In this document: piece by piece, positions 24,163 to 36,005 of the stretch
How the letters are laid out: each line of letters starts with the position of its first letter
Numbering within the stretch: position 1 is the stretch's first letter
Assembly: GCF_020520425.1 (NCBI RefSeq)
Contig: NC_079491.1
Location: 6,869,143 to 6,933,142, forward strand
DNA length: 64,000 nt
Direction: 5' to 3'
Origin: Spinacia oleracea
Taxonomy: Eukaryota; Streptophyta; Magnoliopsida; Caryophyllales; Amaranthaceae
Notes under the pieces: model-generated
Databases searched by the model: none
Told to the model about the DNA's origin: nothing
Seen by the model: only the letters and a program-made list of their open reading frames with translations
Made by a program: the position numbers and the translations under genes

Positions 24163-27100
24163 TTAGCTCGAAGATGAAGCATGACCATTTCTTCCAAGTA
24201 GAGAATTAGGTCGAGGACTGGGGATTTCAACTATCTCAACCCCTTCTGGACTCATTCCGGGACCTTTCCCCTTCCTCAGTTCAGTAATTCGAGGACTGTA
24301 TACTCTCTGAGACAACCCTGGGCTAGAAGCATGCCTCAAATTCTCAGGGGAAACTGGGGCAGTGCTGGTTACCTTTGGACTTTGAATGTGGCGGATTTCA
24401 CCTCTGCTCCTTGTCATCATACTATCAAGGAACTCTCCATTGTCTATCTTAGTCACAGGAGTTTGCGGATCTTGAACCTGTACAGGTAGTAGTTACCAAG
24501 CAGACCATAAGACATTGTTCAACAAGTCTTAAGAGAAAACTAGTGTGTGGCCCAGGCGTTGCTCCGGGTTTTACTTTTAGTAGGGTAATTTTTTGTAAAC
24601 ATGAACCCATTTTTAAAAAGAACGTATTTTATATTTATATGAAAAAATATAACATGCGGAGTACGTTGTAGCTAGTTAAGATGGTAGAAAGTGTAACTTT
24701 TAATTCAGGAGGTTCGGTGTTCGATCCTTGTTACATGTTTTTTGGTTGTCAATAACATGTCACGATGCTTATTAGTGGTAACGTGGCGTATGGTTGTCAA
24801 TAACATGTCATGATACTTATTAGTGGTGACGTGGTGTATGGTTGTCAATAATATGTCATGATGCTTATTAGTGGTGACGTGGCGTAATAAGGAGGGGTAT
24901 TACGTGACACATATACGTTCTAATAAACGCCTTTTAATATCTCAGTATAGACTAGGTTGAAGGATTTGGAATGAACTTACTTCATATGACATTTTGTAGG
25001 TAATGGCAGGTGCCTCCTCGTATTCAGCTGCATCTAAATCCTGAAGATGGGCTCCCTTGAAAAATCTTGGCAGAACATACTGTCTAACTGGGACAAGAAG
25101 CATAATGAACAAGGGGAAAAGAACTCCTGCTATTGGGATCCATGTTATGCCAAAACACAGCAGCAAGTATACAGTCTGGAAAATTGTGAACAGTGCAATC
25201 GTTTTGAAGGGAACTGTCTCAATGAAGGTTGCATGCTGCTCATCGAGCACCCTGAAAAATGTCATCATAAACCACATGTAAGATAGTAAGGCTTATAAAC
25301 CACTCTACAAGAAAGCTTAAAATTAGAAGTGGGGCATACTTATATCGTCGACCAGGAGCTGTAAAAAGTAACAAAATTCTATCCCAACACTGATTTCCTG
25401 GTAAGCTTTCAATGGCCATGAAAGCAAAGTACCCCCAAAGAACTGCTGTAGGGATTTTCTTTAAGACAGGCATAGCTGCAACACAGCCACCAACCATTAT
25501 TGCCTGAAGCAAATTGCTGAGACGTTGTTCTTTTACTTCAATGGGCAGAAGATCGTCTATGTCCTTATCAACATCAAAAACAGTTTCATCAACCGGTGTG
25601 TCAATGTCACCACCATCTGAGAATTTCTGAATTGTTGATTCTTTCAACTCCTTCAGTCCCTGTTAGAAGATCTGAGTTAATATAAAGGAGGCGAGAATGC
25701 GAGATAATAATCCTCACTAATGCTGGAAAACAGTTTGAGATCAACTACTTTACCAGAGAAGATGGTATCTGATAGACAAGAGGTGTCTGCATTTCTTGGT
25801 AAGCATCTTGCATGTTTCTGTATAACTGACCCAAGTTTGAATTATTTTGTATGCTATCTTTTGCTGCTGCTACAAGTTTATTTCTCAGAATCTGTTACAA
25901 AAGCCAGTGAATCATTTTAGAACCTCATCTCATAGATTTGTACAAATATTAGCCAGATTTTGAGTGAATGATACCCGGTGTTTGAGAGTAGCCAAGCTTC
26001 TTGTATGCATAGGAGATTGAGGAATGACTCCATTTGAGGGGGGAATACCAATAAGACCGCAGAATATGACCTGGATAACCAAAGTCACAAATGATATCAA
26101 GCTTTATACATTTTTAAGCCTAATTAAGTAATCAAATTTAACTCCAAATATCATGAAGAAATTAGTTCAATCCTGGAATTAATTGCTTACCAGAAAACCA
26201 AGGAGAAGGAGATCATAATGGTACGCGGAAGGTTTCTTCAAATTAAACTCCTTTTGTTGAGCCAACTGAGAAGCAACACTATGATCAAAATAGTAGAGGA
26301 CAGCAATCATGGTGGCTGGGATAAAAGCTCCAACAATATATAATGCAGGCACATCCATCATATCCTGAAAAACAACAAAGCTGCACTTCTTACAAGGTTC
26401 TGAAGCAAAGAAACACACAATTTAGTTCTGTTTTAGGAAATTTAACATGCAACACAATATAAGCACCTTGATGACAGTCCAGTTTGAATAAGCGCCAGGA
26501 GACCAAGGATTTGGACTGAAAAGACGCCTAGGAATGCCGTTTGGAACATTATGAGCTGGTGCATAAGATATAGCAGTCCATGCAAGCACCAAAATTGGGA
26601 CACCGTAATCTGCAATCAATCCCCGTAACCAACCTGTTCATTTTAAATCAAGCAAAGATGTAAATGACCAGATAAAAGACCAAGCAGCATCAAACACTAG
26701 TGAGGTTGGACATCGAAGAGCTTACCATTACCTTAAAAGTCAAATTACATTAAAGAAACCTAAAACACACTTTTCTATCCATGAGATCAAGAATAAAGAT
26801 CCAAAGAGAATGTATACCTGCACCATAGCGCCATGATCTAGCTTTGCGACTTTTTAATGCAGTTAAAAGAAGGCCAAATGACATAACAAGTGCAAACATT
26901 CCATTGCCAAAACGCCAAGAGGGATGAAATGCAGTCTGATTTGGATTTTCCCTCTGAGGTACACGAAATTCCTCCACCGCTCCCTGCAAAGTAACATTTA
27001 GGTAGAATCAAATAAAAGTGCTAGTAAAGCCAAACAAAAGGGTCAGAACAGCATCAAATAAGTGGTTTTTGTTTTCTTTTACACACTCAGAACTTGGCAT

Positions 27101-28010
27101 TGAGATTGATAATGCTCTTAAAAAATCAGTAAGGAGGAAATCACTAAGCATATCACACTCACACGAATAGCCTGCTGCATGAAGAGCATTGCAATAAGCA
27201 GACCGAACAGCTCACCAGCTATGCGTGTAAATCTATTGATAATGGAGCATGCTCCCAATACGGCCAACAAGAAAAGCAAAAAGGCTGTCCATACACAAAC
27301 CCTGCATGAAGAATGACAAAAAGTTGACATTTACAGAGTATTAAGCAAAGCTTTTCTCATGTTTTATATAGCTGATTCTTCAAAATTACCAAGCTGTCCA
27401 CGCCAAGTAAAGTCTGTGTCCCAATTCTTTCCTCTCCTTGGCAAAGTTGTACATAAATGTGTACATTAGAACTGTTGGTTCAGCTACCCCTAGAATGAGC
27501 AGCGGCTGTCCTCCAAAGATTGAATGGATAATGCCACATATTGCTGTTGATGCTAGAGTATGAACTGCAGTCAAAGAACCATCTGCAATAACATTTGAAC
27601 AAAACATGTCATCCCAAATGCTCGATTGACACAGCATCAACAAGTAATACATTTACTCTGGAGAAAAACTTAACAGTATGCCAGTACCAGTAGTTCTTTC
27701 TAGCTGTTCCCCAAAAGATATGACTGGAATTGAGGAAGCAAAGAAAACATAAGTTGTTGGAGCTAAAATCCTGAACCAAGAACATAGGAACAACTAATGT
27801 AAGCTTCCTATAAAACTATAATATGCTCCTAGTTAAGAAAGGACAACCAAAAGCTCAAATCAAATGACACGAGATTGGAACTAATGGCAAGAATGGTGTC
27901 ACAAACCTAATTCCAGCACGAAGTCCCCCGGTCCAATCTTGTTTGTAGCAAAGAAGTCTTGCTTTAAGATCATTCTTAATTCCGCGAAAAGGAACAAAAG
28001 TTTCTTCCAT
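24163..28010 (-). CDS. BOR1: BOR1-type boron exporter (HCO3- transporter family)
   Basis: Plasma-membrane efflux carrier for boric acid/borate, SLC4-like fold; loads xylem and supports growth at low boron. Exons (minus): 27907-28010, 27688-27770, 27390-27582, 27163-27301, 26818-26983, 26467-26633, 26191-26364, 25975-26070, 25754-25891, 25340-25659, 24981-25251, 24163-24477. They total 2166 nt, 721 aa (Arabidopsis BOR1 is 704). Seen: start [101 protein letters not shown], and a Ser-rich cytosolic tail. The endocytic-type Tyr motifs YRNM and YQEM are kept in the large loop. The intron before the last exon holds a Helitron. Intact and probably functional. Confidence 0.95.
24673..24727 (+). other. 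tRNA-like box A/box B segment in Helitron copy 4
   Basis: TAGTTAAGATGG and GTTCGATCC, both full consensus matches, span 55 nt. Confidence 0.55.
24743..24886. repeat. Three tandem 48-bp units within Helitron copy 4
   Basis: The unit beginning TGGTTGTCAATAACATGTCA repeats at 24743, 24791 and 24839. The other Helitron copies have this sequence once, so it expanded in this copy. Confidence 0.85.
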
Positions 28011-29520
28011 GATCAGTCGCGATAACAATGCCCCTTCCTTCTATGGATGTTTTATTATATCCCAGTATCCAACTAAACTGAAGACACTTGACAAGGACTA
28101 AACTCACTCAAAAAATCGAAGTGACTCGAGAGGCATATACTATAATCAAGTTTCCATAAGGAGGGATTATGGATAGAAAGCTATTGATAGGTGATCATAA
28201 CAAAACAAAATTTGTGGTTCAACTTGCTCATTGGATAGTGTAAAGGTGGAGAGCTTACATCTTAATAAGCCCAAACCTAAGTAGTTGTGGTTAGTTGATA
28301 TACAGCTACAATGAATGAAAGAATAGTGCTTGATCAAAGTGGTTTAAGGGATGACAAGTTCCTATTGTTTACTTGAGCTCCATAACTAGGGATGCCAACC
28401 AAGATTAACGAGGCGAATTCATGGCAAAGTATAGGATGGTAATACTTAGCGGAGGAGATGAACAAATTCCATCAAATAATATTCCAACTAGCGGCTAACT
28501 GCAACAGAATTAAGATCCATTTGAAGACTAAAACTGAATTTTCATCTACAGAAATCCCTCATCAACAAAAACAACCACTCAAAACCAAGTAAATCAATTA
28601 CATGGTACGGCTCTAATAAACTGAGAAACTCTCAATAACACAACCTCAAATTCAAGAATACTAAGAGTTCGAGCTTAAAGGCAACAAATTAGCGAAAACC
28701 CATAATCACACACTTGATTTAGAATAACTTAGGACAAATTAGTGCAAATGGGCATCTCACAGAAGACAGAAAAACAGTTCCGGAGTGAGAAATTAGCGAA
28801 AATTCATGGCTGAAAACAGTAACAATATTGGTCTAACGCAGTTTAAGGCAAATGGGCATCACCTAAAACACAGAAGCACAACTCTGAAACAAAAATTAGC
28901 GAAACCCCATCAAAGAAAAATACAGAAAGAGTGCCTTAAAACAAATTAAGGCAAATAGGCATCACCTAAAACACAGAAAGACGAACTCCGAAACAAAAAT
29001 TAGCGAAAACCCATCAAAGAAAAATGTTCTAGAACAACTTAAGGGCAAATGGCCATTCCAGAAACAGTTCTAAAATGAGAAATCAGTGAAACAGTAGAAA
29101 GACTGATTTGGAGTAGATTTTAGGAACTGGTACTAGGATTGACAGTTTAAGAACACGAGAAATCACAGAAAAAAGACAAAAAAAAAAAAACTGTAAAAAT
29201 GATGATATGAAACAACAGAATATAGGAAGTGACAAAAATGAGACGGCAAATAAGCCAGAAAAACAACAGGGTAACAGCTATGCAGGCAATAAATGAGAAG
29301 AAAACGAGAGTGACAGAGATTGAAAGGGGTTTCAATTTGTTAAGGTAAACGAAATAAATGAGCAAATTTGGGAGGTTAATTTTAATTTTGTGGTGGGAGA
29401 AATGTGTGAGTTTGAGCATAAATATAAGAAAGAAAGAATTCTGAAACAGTTGAGAATTTGAAAGAGAGTTTGGAAAGAGGGGTCAAATTAAACGCAAGCT
29501 TATTAGGCGGGGAGAGAGAC
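28011..29520 (-). promoter_or_regulatory. BOR leader and promoter region
   Basis: The leader upstream of MEETFVPF probably includes an intron: an acceptor-like TCTTCAG lies about 70 nt before the ATG. An upstream ATG near 29419 heads a 90-codon frame in what may be the first leader exon. In Arabidopsis BOR1 upstream AUGs mediate boron-dependent translation, so such ATGs deserve notice. No TATA box was assigned. Confidence 0.4.
28685..29080. repeat. Degenerate tandem repeat, about 100 bp x 4, in BOR leader intron
   Basis: Motifs GGCAAATGGGCATCACC and AAATTAGCGAAAACCC recur together at about 28.69-28.75, 28.79-28.85, 28.89-28.95 and 29.00-29.05 kb, about 95-104 bp apart. Confidence 0.75.
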
Positions 29521-30794
29521 TGATTATATATTTAATAAAGGGTTTTCAAAGTGTAACCAAAACCCAAACCAGAAAATGCAGAACCAATGTGACATCCACT
29601 GCATTTTTTTAATATTTTATTTTTGGTTTGCTTTGCTTTTTCGGCTGAGTAGGCTTTCTAATCACTTTTTACTTTATTTTTTTAATTATGGGTTACTAGG
29701 TTCTTGATAAGGACCTTTAATGTTATGTTCACTTCCTCTTTACTTAGACCTTATTTTCACTCATTTAGTTGTATAAAATAAGATAATATAAGATAAATAC
29801 AGATAAAATACTATAATAATTTATATAGGATAAGATAAGGGTCAATAGTTCAAATGATACATCTTTATGACTTTCCTTAAGGGTCAATAAAATGAGATAA
29901 TAATAAGATAAGATCATTGAAATTCAGGTGAATAGAATGGTACTTAGAGGATGTTTGTTTAGTGGGAAATGTTGTTGGGAATAAGAATTCATTTCCTAAC
30001 TTGGTATGTATTTCATGTTTGTTAAGTGAGAATGGGAAATGTTAAGTTCGACTCCCATAATTTTATTTCCTAGAGAGGGGGTGGGAATTGATGAAGGAAA
30101 TTGAGAAAGGAGCAAAATGTCTAAGATGTCATTAATGAATAAGAAATATGAGTTGTATTATAATGGTGCTTGGGTAATTCTGTAATGTAATCTCAATATG
30201 TTTCTCATCACTCCCCCACTAAACCCTAAATTTCAATAATAGATGATCTTGTGAAAACTCAATATTGTATAATCATTAATTAGGGGTTGATGATTAACGA
30301 AATTAATGGCCGTTAGTTATTAAGAGTATTCGGATGTATTTGTGTAAATTTAACTGGTGGATTTGGAAACTTTGAAGGTATTTGGTGATTTTTGAAAACT
30401 CGGGATAGTTTACAAAAAAATCGTTGTTTTAAAGAAAATTTGTGAAAAATGACTTTTTATGCCACAGTTTGTGTGAAAAAAACACTGTTAATAGTTTTTA
30501 ACACACCTTAAACCCGACCAGATTCCGGACAAAAAGTCAAGTTTTCAGACATTGACTCCCACTTTTTCCCTCCAACTATGTTCGTCAGTTCCTAGGGTAA
30601 TTGCTAAATTAATAGTGTATTGTGTTATACGTAGTATATGCATGTTAATATTGGTAGGAAAAAGGTGGGAATTTTTTTGGCTAAAATCTGACTTTAAGGT
30701 GCGTTTATTTAAAACTATTAACACAAAAGGTGTTTTCTCACAAAAAAAAAAAAAAAAATCCAACACAGTAAAAGTTGTTGTAACAAAAATGGTA
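29521..30794. other. Intergenic DNA with decayed repeats
   Basis: AT-rich. 30290-30420 resembles the Mutator TIR family of 2.2 kb (GTATTTGTGTAAATTTAAC, GGTATTTGGTGA). No gene. Confidence 0.4.
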
Positions 30795-31148
30795 CTCCCT
30801 CCGTTCCTAAATAAGTGTCACATTTGGGCTCCGGCGCGGTAATTAATAAAATTGTAAAGTGTGTAAGAGTTAATGATTGAGAATGTTTTTTTTGGGGAAA
30901 GGTTAAAGTAGATAATTGTTTAATTGAATAAAGTACAAATAAAAGTGGATGTGGGGATTGAAAGTGGAAAAGTGTAGAATATGTAAGTAAAAGTAATCAT
31001 GATTTATAGAAAAGTGGGAAAAGTGTATGGAAAAGTGTGAAAAGTGTATGGAAAAGTGGGAAAAATATATGTTCAAAAAATAGAAATGTGACACTTATAA
31101 GGGAACGCCAAAAAAGAAAATGTGACACTTATTTAGGAACGGATGGAG
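30795..31148. mobile_element. Stowaway MITE
   Basis: Ends CTCCCTCCGTTCCTAAATAA / TTATTTAGGAACGGATGGAG with TA duplications (30793-30794, 31149-31150). An inner patch repeats AAAAGTGTATGG three times. Confidence 0.9.
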
Positions 31149-31465
31149 TAATATAGAAGGTATTACTCACAATTTTCCTTATTTTAATTATGAAATGAAT
31201 TTGGTTATCTTTTTTCTTGAACTACACTTACCTGATTTTACATTTTTCTTTAACTTCGTCTTATGTGAACTTATTTTTGAAGTGCATTAAACTTAAATTA
31301 CCATAATTTCTTTTTTTCTTAAGTGAAACTAAGACGAATATAACAGTATAACACGCACACTAAATAACCATATCGTAATTGCTTTTGTTGTATTTAAGTG
31401 ACAAGTGTCAGTGATGGTGGATAGAAGTCGATGTATTAAATCCAACCGACATTTTAATAACAAAA

Positions 31466-32275
31466 CTAGTTTGTGGCTTGATGCCCCTTGTTTTTACTTT
31501 GATTTTTTTTTTTCTAATGAGTCATTTGCCTGTTATTTGAGTTTCAATCTATAAAGTACACGATTAAAGTTGACAAACAATAAATACAGCACAAAATAAG
31601 TATCTTTCAACCCAACTACCCAAGCAAGATGTATGTGAGGTGAGTATGATCGAAAGCATAATTAAAAGATAGTTAAGTTCGTAATTAAGACTTCTACCTC
31701 AGTTCTTAGTATTTTCGGATTCAAACTCTATGTTCCGGTGTTGAAACAATGAGATTCATATGAAAAGCCCTTGTGTAGACAGTAGACGAGGAATATCTTG
31801 CTTGTTTGATTGTGTAAAGCCAAATGTACTTGCACAATGACAAAGTCACTAGCCTCAGGGGTGTTTTCGAGGAAAGTCCCTCTGAGGCCTAAGTAAGTAC
31901 TTTGTTCGGATTCTAAAGAGAGTTCTCTAGAATAATAAGTGTTTAGACGATAAATTGGACGTACCTTGAATTATAAGTTTTAGCGGCTTATTTATAGTGT
32001 TTGAGTAGTAAATGTTGTTTAGGGCATCTATTGTCAAATTGGCCTTGGGCCATTTCGATAAGGCTTAGAGCCATTCGCTGGTTGGAGCTTATGTCGTATT
32101 TTAGCCATTAGACTGGACTAGGCCCAATTGAAAGTCAATTGGGCACCCAAACACTCTATAATAAGTAATTTTTATTGCCATTAAAACTGTTTACAACAGA
32201 GTAAATGACATGACATATTTTTAAGCATAGGGATGTTACGTGACACGTATACTTTCTTAGCAACATAAGACATGC
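31466..32275 (-). mobile_element. Decayed Helitron (copy 6) with an LTR remnant inside
   Basis: CTAGTTTGTGGC..GCCCC at 31466 matches a degraded 3' end. The far end (ACGTGACACGTATACTTTCTTA) matches sequence near the 5' end of copies 2 and 4. A weak tRNA-like segment (31670-31726) remains. It is older than the other copies. Confidence 0.4.
31795..32160 (-). mobile_element. Probable solo LTR fragment (fossil)
   Basis: The minus strand shows a TATAAATAAG promoter-like motif followed by a GGCCTCAGAGGGACTTTCCT stretch, in the style of a retrotransposon LTR. No internal domain is present, so this is a broken remnant. The family is uncertain. Confidence 0.35.
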
Positions 32276-34630
32276 AACTTATTTGCAAAAATAGTATGGA
32301 TCACAATATGATTATTATCGTGGACCAAGTACATATATATGAGATTTTAACTAAACATTAATATGCAAAATGTAATACTCCGTTATTTATAGGTACACTC
32401 GAATATGTAATATATTTTTCAACGATTCCCCTACTAGTTCCGTAGCGGCCACCGGAATGTCTATCGGTCCGTACAAAATGAGTCTCATAAGATGAACAAG
32501 CGGGTGGGAGATGTACTTGTGCGAGCAAGTAGCATCTTTGTAACGGCTACCGACTCCAATATTAATATTAAAACATAATTGTAAAATTGTTACAAGTAAA
32601 TAATATTATCACACTAATAATATACTTTACATGATGCATGCAAATTTTGTTCGATCTACCTTTCGATATCTTACGGGCTCGATTAACTTATTAATGATAT
32701 GTTAGTTTTCTTTAATGATACGTTAATTCCAATTTAGTACTCCATAAAATAATAGGCTAGCTTTGATGTATAAGCATCTTATCTTATTACATTCTCCTTG
32801 TCTTTCTCCAACCCCCTTGTGTTTCTTGTCTCCTTGAGATTAATTTAATGAGGTTAACGATCATTATCTGGTATGTCAGTTACCTTAGTTGGTAGAGTTT
32901 TAAAGGTTGTATAATAAATGATGAAATAAAAGTTTTGATAAGATAAGTTTAGAAAAAATAAGGGTACAAAAATTTATATAAGACCAACTTCTTACCAAAT
33001 AGTTATACTTTTTAATCAAATACTTACTCAATTTGATCAAATAATTATATAATCTACTGTTATTAATTATACTATACAATCAAATAGTTAATTATACATT
33101 CTAATCAAATACTCAGTAGCTATAGTTTCTAGTAAGATAATTATCAATTTTAAGGTGACATCAGCCGTTTTACGCATATGACAGTCTCATATAAGACATA
33201 CTTGAATATTGAATACTCAAGTACAATTTAAGTACGTTTATAACAGGATTAAAATTTGATAACTTCTGATACAATTAAAATAAGCTAATTATGATCCTTC
33301 TATATCGTATCGATATAGATTCAATTGCAAAATCAAAATCTAAAACCAGACAACAAAAGAACTCGTGAAAACTCAAACAAAATTATGCAATTGATTATTC
33401 AATTCGATTGAATTTGTATTTAATAAATAAATATATTTTGTTAATTTTAGGTGCATGCTTAATTAAGTTAAAATTTAACAAAGTAGTTAACCATAATTAA
33501 ACATGATTTTGTTTCTAGGAGCTTATGTAAGTAAGATTTCCCGTTAAAAAAAAAAGAAAAGAAAGTAAGATTGTAAGAATGATGAGAGAAGTGAATAAAT
33601 TATCATAATATTATTATTTAAAATTAAGGCTATAAATTAACTACAAGTGGGAAACAACAAAGCCCAAAAGTAACAAGTTTTGTTGGTAATATTTGGAGCT
33701 ATTATGGATAACAAACATGATAAATTGATAACTTATGAATTGAAACCTAATATTCTCATCATCAAGTTGCAAAAGTGGACTAGCTACCTTAGATTATATT
33801 GGAGATAAGAGTACGTACTACTTGTGTATTGGTGCAAATTCAATCGTTAAGCCCATGCAATTCCATCATATTATAATGGATGTTATTAGTTATATGCATG
33901 AACCTCCAATGATGCATAAGACAACCATTCAATTACATCATTCTTTTTTTCTTTTGCTTTCTTACATCATTCTTAATGGTTTATTAAATACAATCAATCA
34001 ACTCGTTCATACAAATATGGTAAACTTTATTTGACATACACATAATTAAAAGCACGAGACATGATTAGCTACTGGTATGATATGCTTGCAATTAATAGTA
34101 CAAATACGATTATATGACATGCTAGTAATTAAGAGTATGCATACATGATTCAAAGACTATCCATGATTGTAATTAAAAGTACAACATGTATTCACTTGTT
34201 AAGCATGCATGTAATTAAAAGTCTATACATAAAATAACTTGACTAATCATGTGTTCTATTTAAATCAACAAACATAGCCAACTAATCAAGTAACATGAAT
34301 CATATAATCAATCCACATTCAACATGGTCATCAATACATGTCTACTGTCTAGACATGTACTCCGTATGTACGTAATAAAGTACGTACTAATATTAATCAC
34401 CTATTTAATTAAATTTTCAACAACATTAATTTATATATTTTGAAAGTCCATAATTAATCTAAAAATTAATCCTTTTATACTAATAATTCTCAATTATTTA
34501 ATGAAACCCTAGCATAAAACAATATTAAAATCATGATCTTTGTTTGCTTAAGATCGGCAACTACTCCTCCAATACGAAAATAATTATGCATTATCAATGC
34601 GCATCAAGGGTCAACAACTGTGCTCAAGAA
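32276..34630. other. AT-rich intergenic DNA
   Basis: No gene seen. Scattered AT-rich sequence. Confidence 0.45.
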
Positions 34631-34710
34631 CCAACACAAGTTCTTCCGGCGCATTTTGTCCTCACCATGTGCACCCAGCCAAGCACGCTTAACTGTGGAG
34701 TTTCTTTGCA
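34631..34710 (-). mobile_element. 5S rRNA-derived remnant (Cassandra-like)
   Basis: The minus strand contains AACTCCACAGTTAAGCGTGC and then TTGG, near-identical to the 5S rRNA internal promoter region, followed by GGGTGCACATGG and AAGAACTTGTGTTGG, which match diverged 5S 3' sequence. It is too diverged for a 5S gene. Such 5S pieces are typical of Cassandra TRIM LTRs or 5S-derived SINEs. Fossil. Confidence 0.5.
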
Positions 34711-35099
34711 TGTGGGCTCTCTAAAAGAAATATACATCTTGTTGCTATGAGTAGTATATTAAATTCTATTAAGCAATCATGAGGGATGTTGCACATCATT
34801 TTTCAATTGAGTTAGCCAGAATTAGTCACGAGATTGTAATTTAAAGAGGGTGATTAATTTTTGGGTTGTAATTAACAAAAACAAAGTTTGAGGTTGTAAC
34901 CCGTAAAGTGGTAAGTTTTTAGGGTTGTATTTGACAAATTTTCCTTAGTTGAACATTTTTTAGAACCAATTTAGTATGAAAATGCGAGGAAAAGTAAAAC
35001 TGTGTAAAATCTAAAGAATTTAAATGCGCATGTTAGAAAATAGAGTATGATGTGGAATAAGGATGGAAAGGGAAGGAGGGTTTTTTTCAAATAAATCAT
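34711..35099. other. Decayed repeat sequence
   Basis: 34.84-34.94 kb has GGTTGTAATTAACA-type phrases recalling the ends of small transposons; nothing complete. Confidence 0.3.
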
Positions 35100-35225
35100 T
35101 CGAAAATTTCATGAAATGCCCCGAGTTTTTCCATAATTCACCAAACGCCCATCAAGTTTCAATAATTCATAAAATACCCCTATTTCAATACTTAATACCC
35201 CAACTACCCCTATTTCAATACTTAA
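35100..35225. mobile_element. Partial TIR of the 2.2-kb Mutator family
   Basis: ATTTCATGAAATGCC, then TTTTTCCATAATTCACCAAA and CGCCCATCAAGTTTCAATAA, match the outer TIR at 2231 closely. The rest of the element is missing. Confidence 0.65.
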
Positions 35226-36005
35226 TATATACCAAATACTTTTAATGAGTCATCGACCCTATACACAAAATCTTGTTTACACTGGGTGTACAATAATTTA
35301 CTGTACACCAAACCCAAATTGAACAACTTCCCTTATATGGGCCGGACTCACACGTGCGAGTTTAATAAGCGCAATTTTTTTTCGTATATTCTCTTTTCAA
35401 ATTACATGGTCTGTTTTCACTTTCTCTCTCCTCCTGCTATCTTTCCTCACGATATCTTTCCTCACGCTTTGTCTCTCATTTTTCTGTCAATTTTCGCATA
35501 TTTTTTCAGACTTTTCTTGACAACAATTGAAGACATTGGCTCAATTTCATAATCAAGGTTACAAAATTACATGGTTCAATCGAATTAGAGGTAATTCTTA
35601 ATTTTAGTTTTGTACTTTGTGTGATTTTACGCAATTGATTTTTGATCTTATTGATTACGTTGTGACGAAGTTTATTATTGAATTTGTATTGGAATGCTGG
35701 GATTGCTGGTTGATTTAATTGGTTGAATTGATGACATAACGCAGTGTCAATTAGTTTAAGGAGGAAGGGAATAATGTCAATTAGGATTCTCTCATGTATT
35801 ATCCATCTAAATGGAAACAAAAGGAGGGAGAAAATGGAAGTCTAATCATATCATCAACTGCTTTGGAAACTTAGTATGAGCATCAGTCGTATAACATCGA
35901 GTTCATTTAGAAAGATATGGAAGACTACCAGTCTGAAACCACAAGAAAAAACATAGTAATAGTTGACTATTTTAGCACTATTTTACTCGTAATCTTTCTA
36001 GTAAA
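35226..36005. other. Intergenic DNA
   Basis: No gene or element recognised. Confidence 0.4.

Larger units (their letters stand above)
24540..24951 (-). mobile_element. Non-autonomous Helitron (copy 4) in last BOR intron
   Basis: Minus orientation. Start TCTATACTGAGATATTAAAA at 24951; 3' hairpin CCCGGAGCAACGCCTGGGCC, then ACACTAG at 24540. The tRNA-like segment lies at 24673-24727 and the internal triplication at 24743-24886. It lies wholly in the intron between the last two exons. Confidence 0.8.

Noticed and set aside
34631-34710. Functional 5S rRNA gene
   Set aside because: Only the internal promoter block is well kept; the rest is too diverged and shortened.
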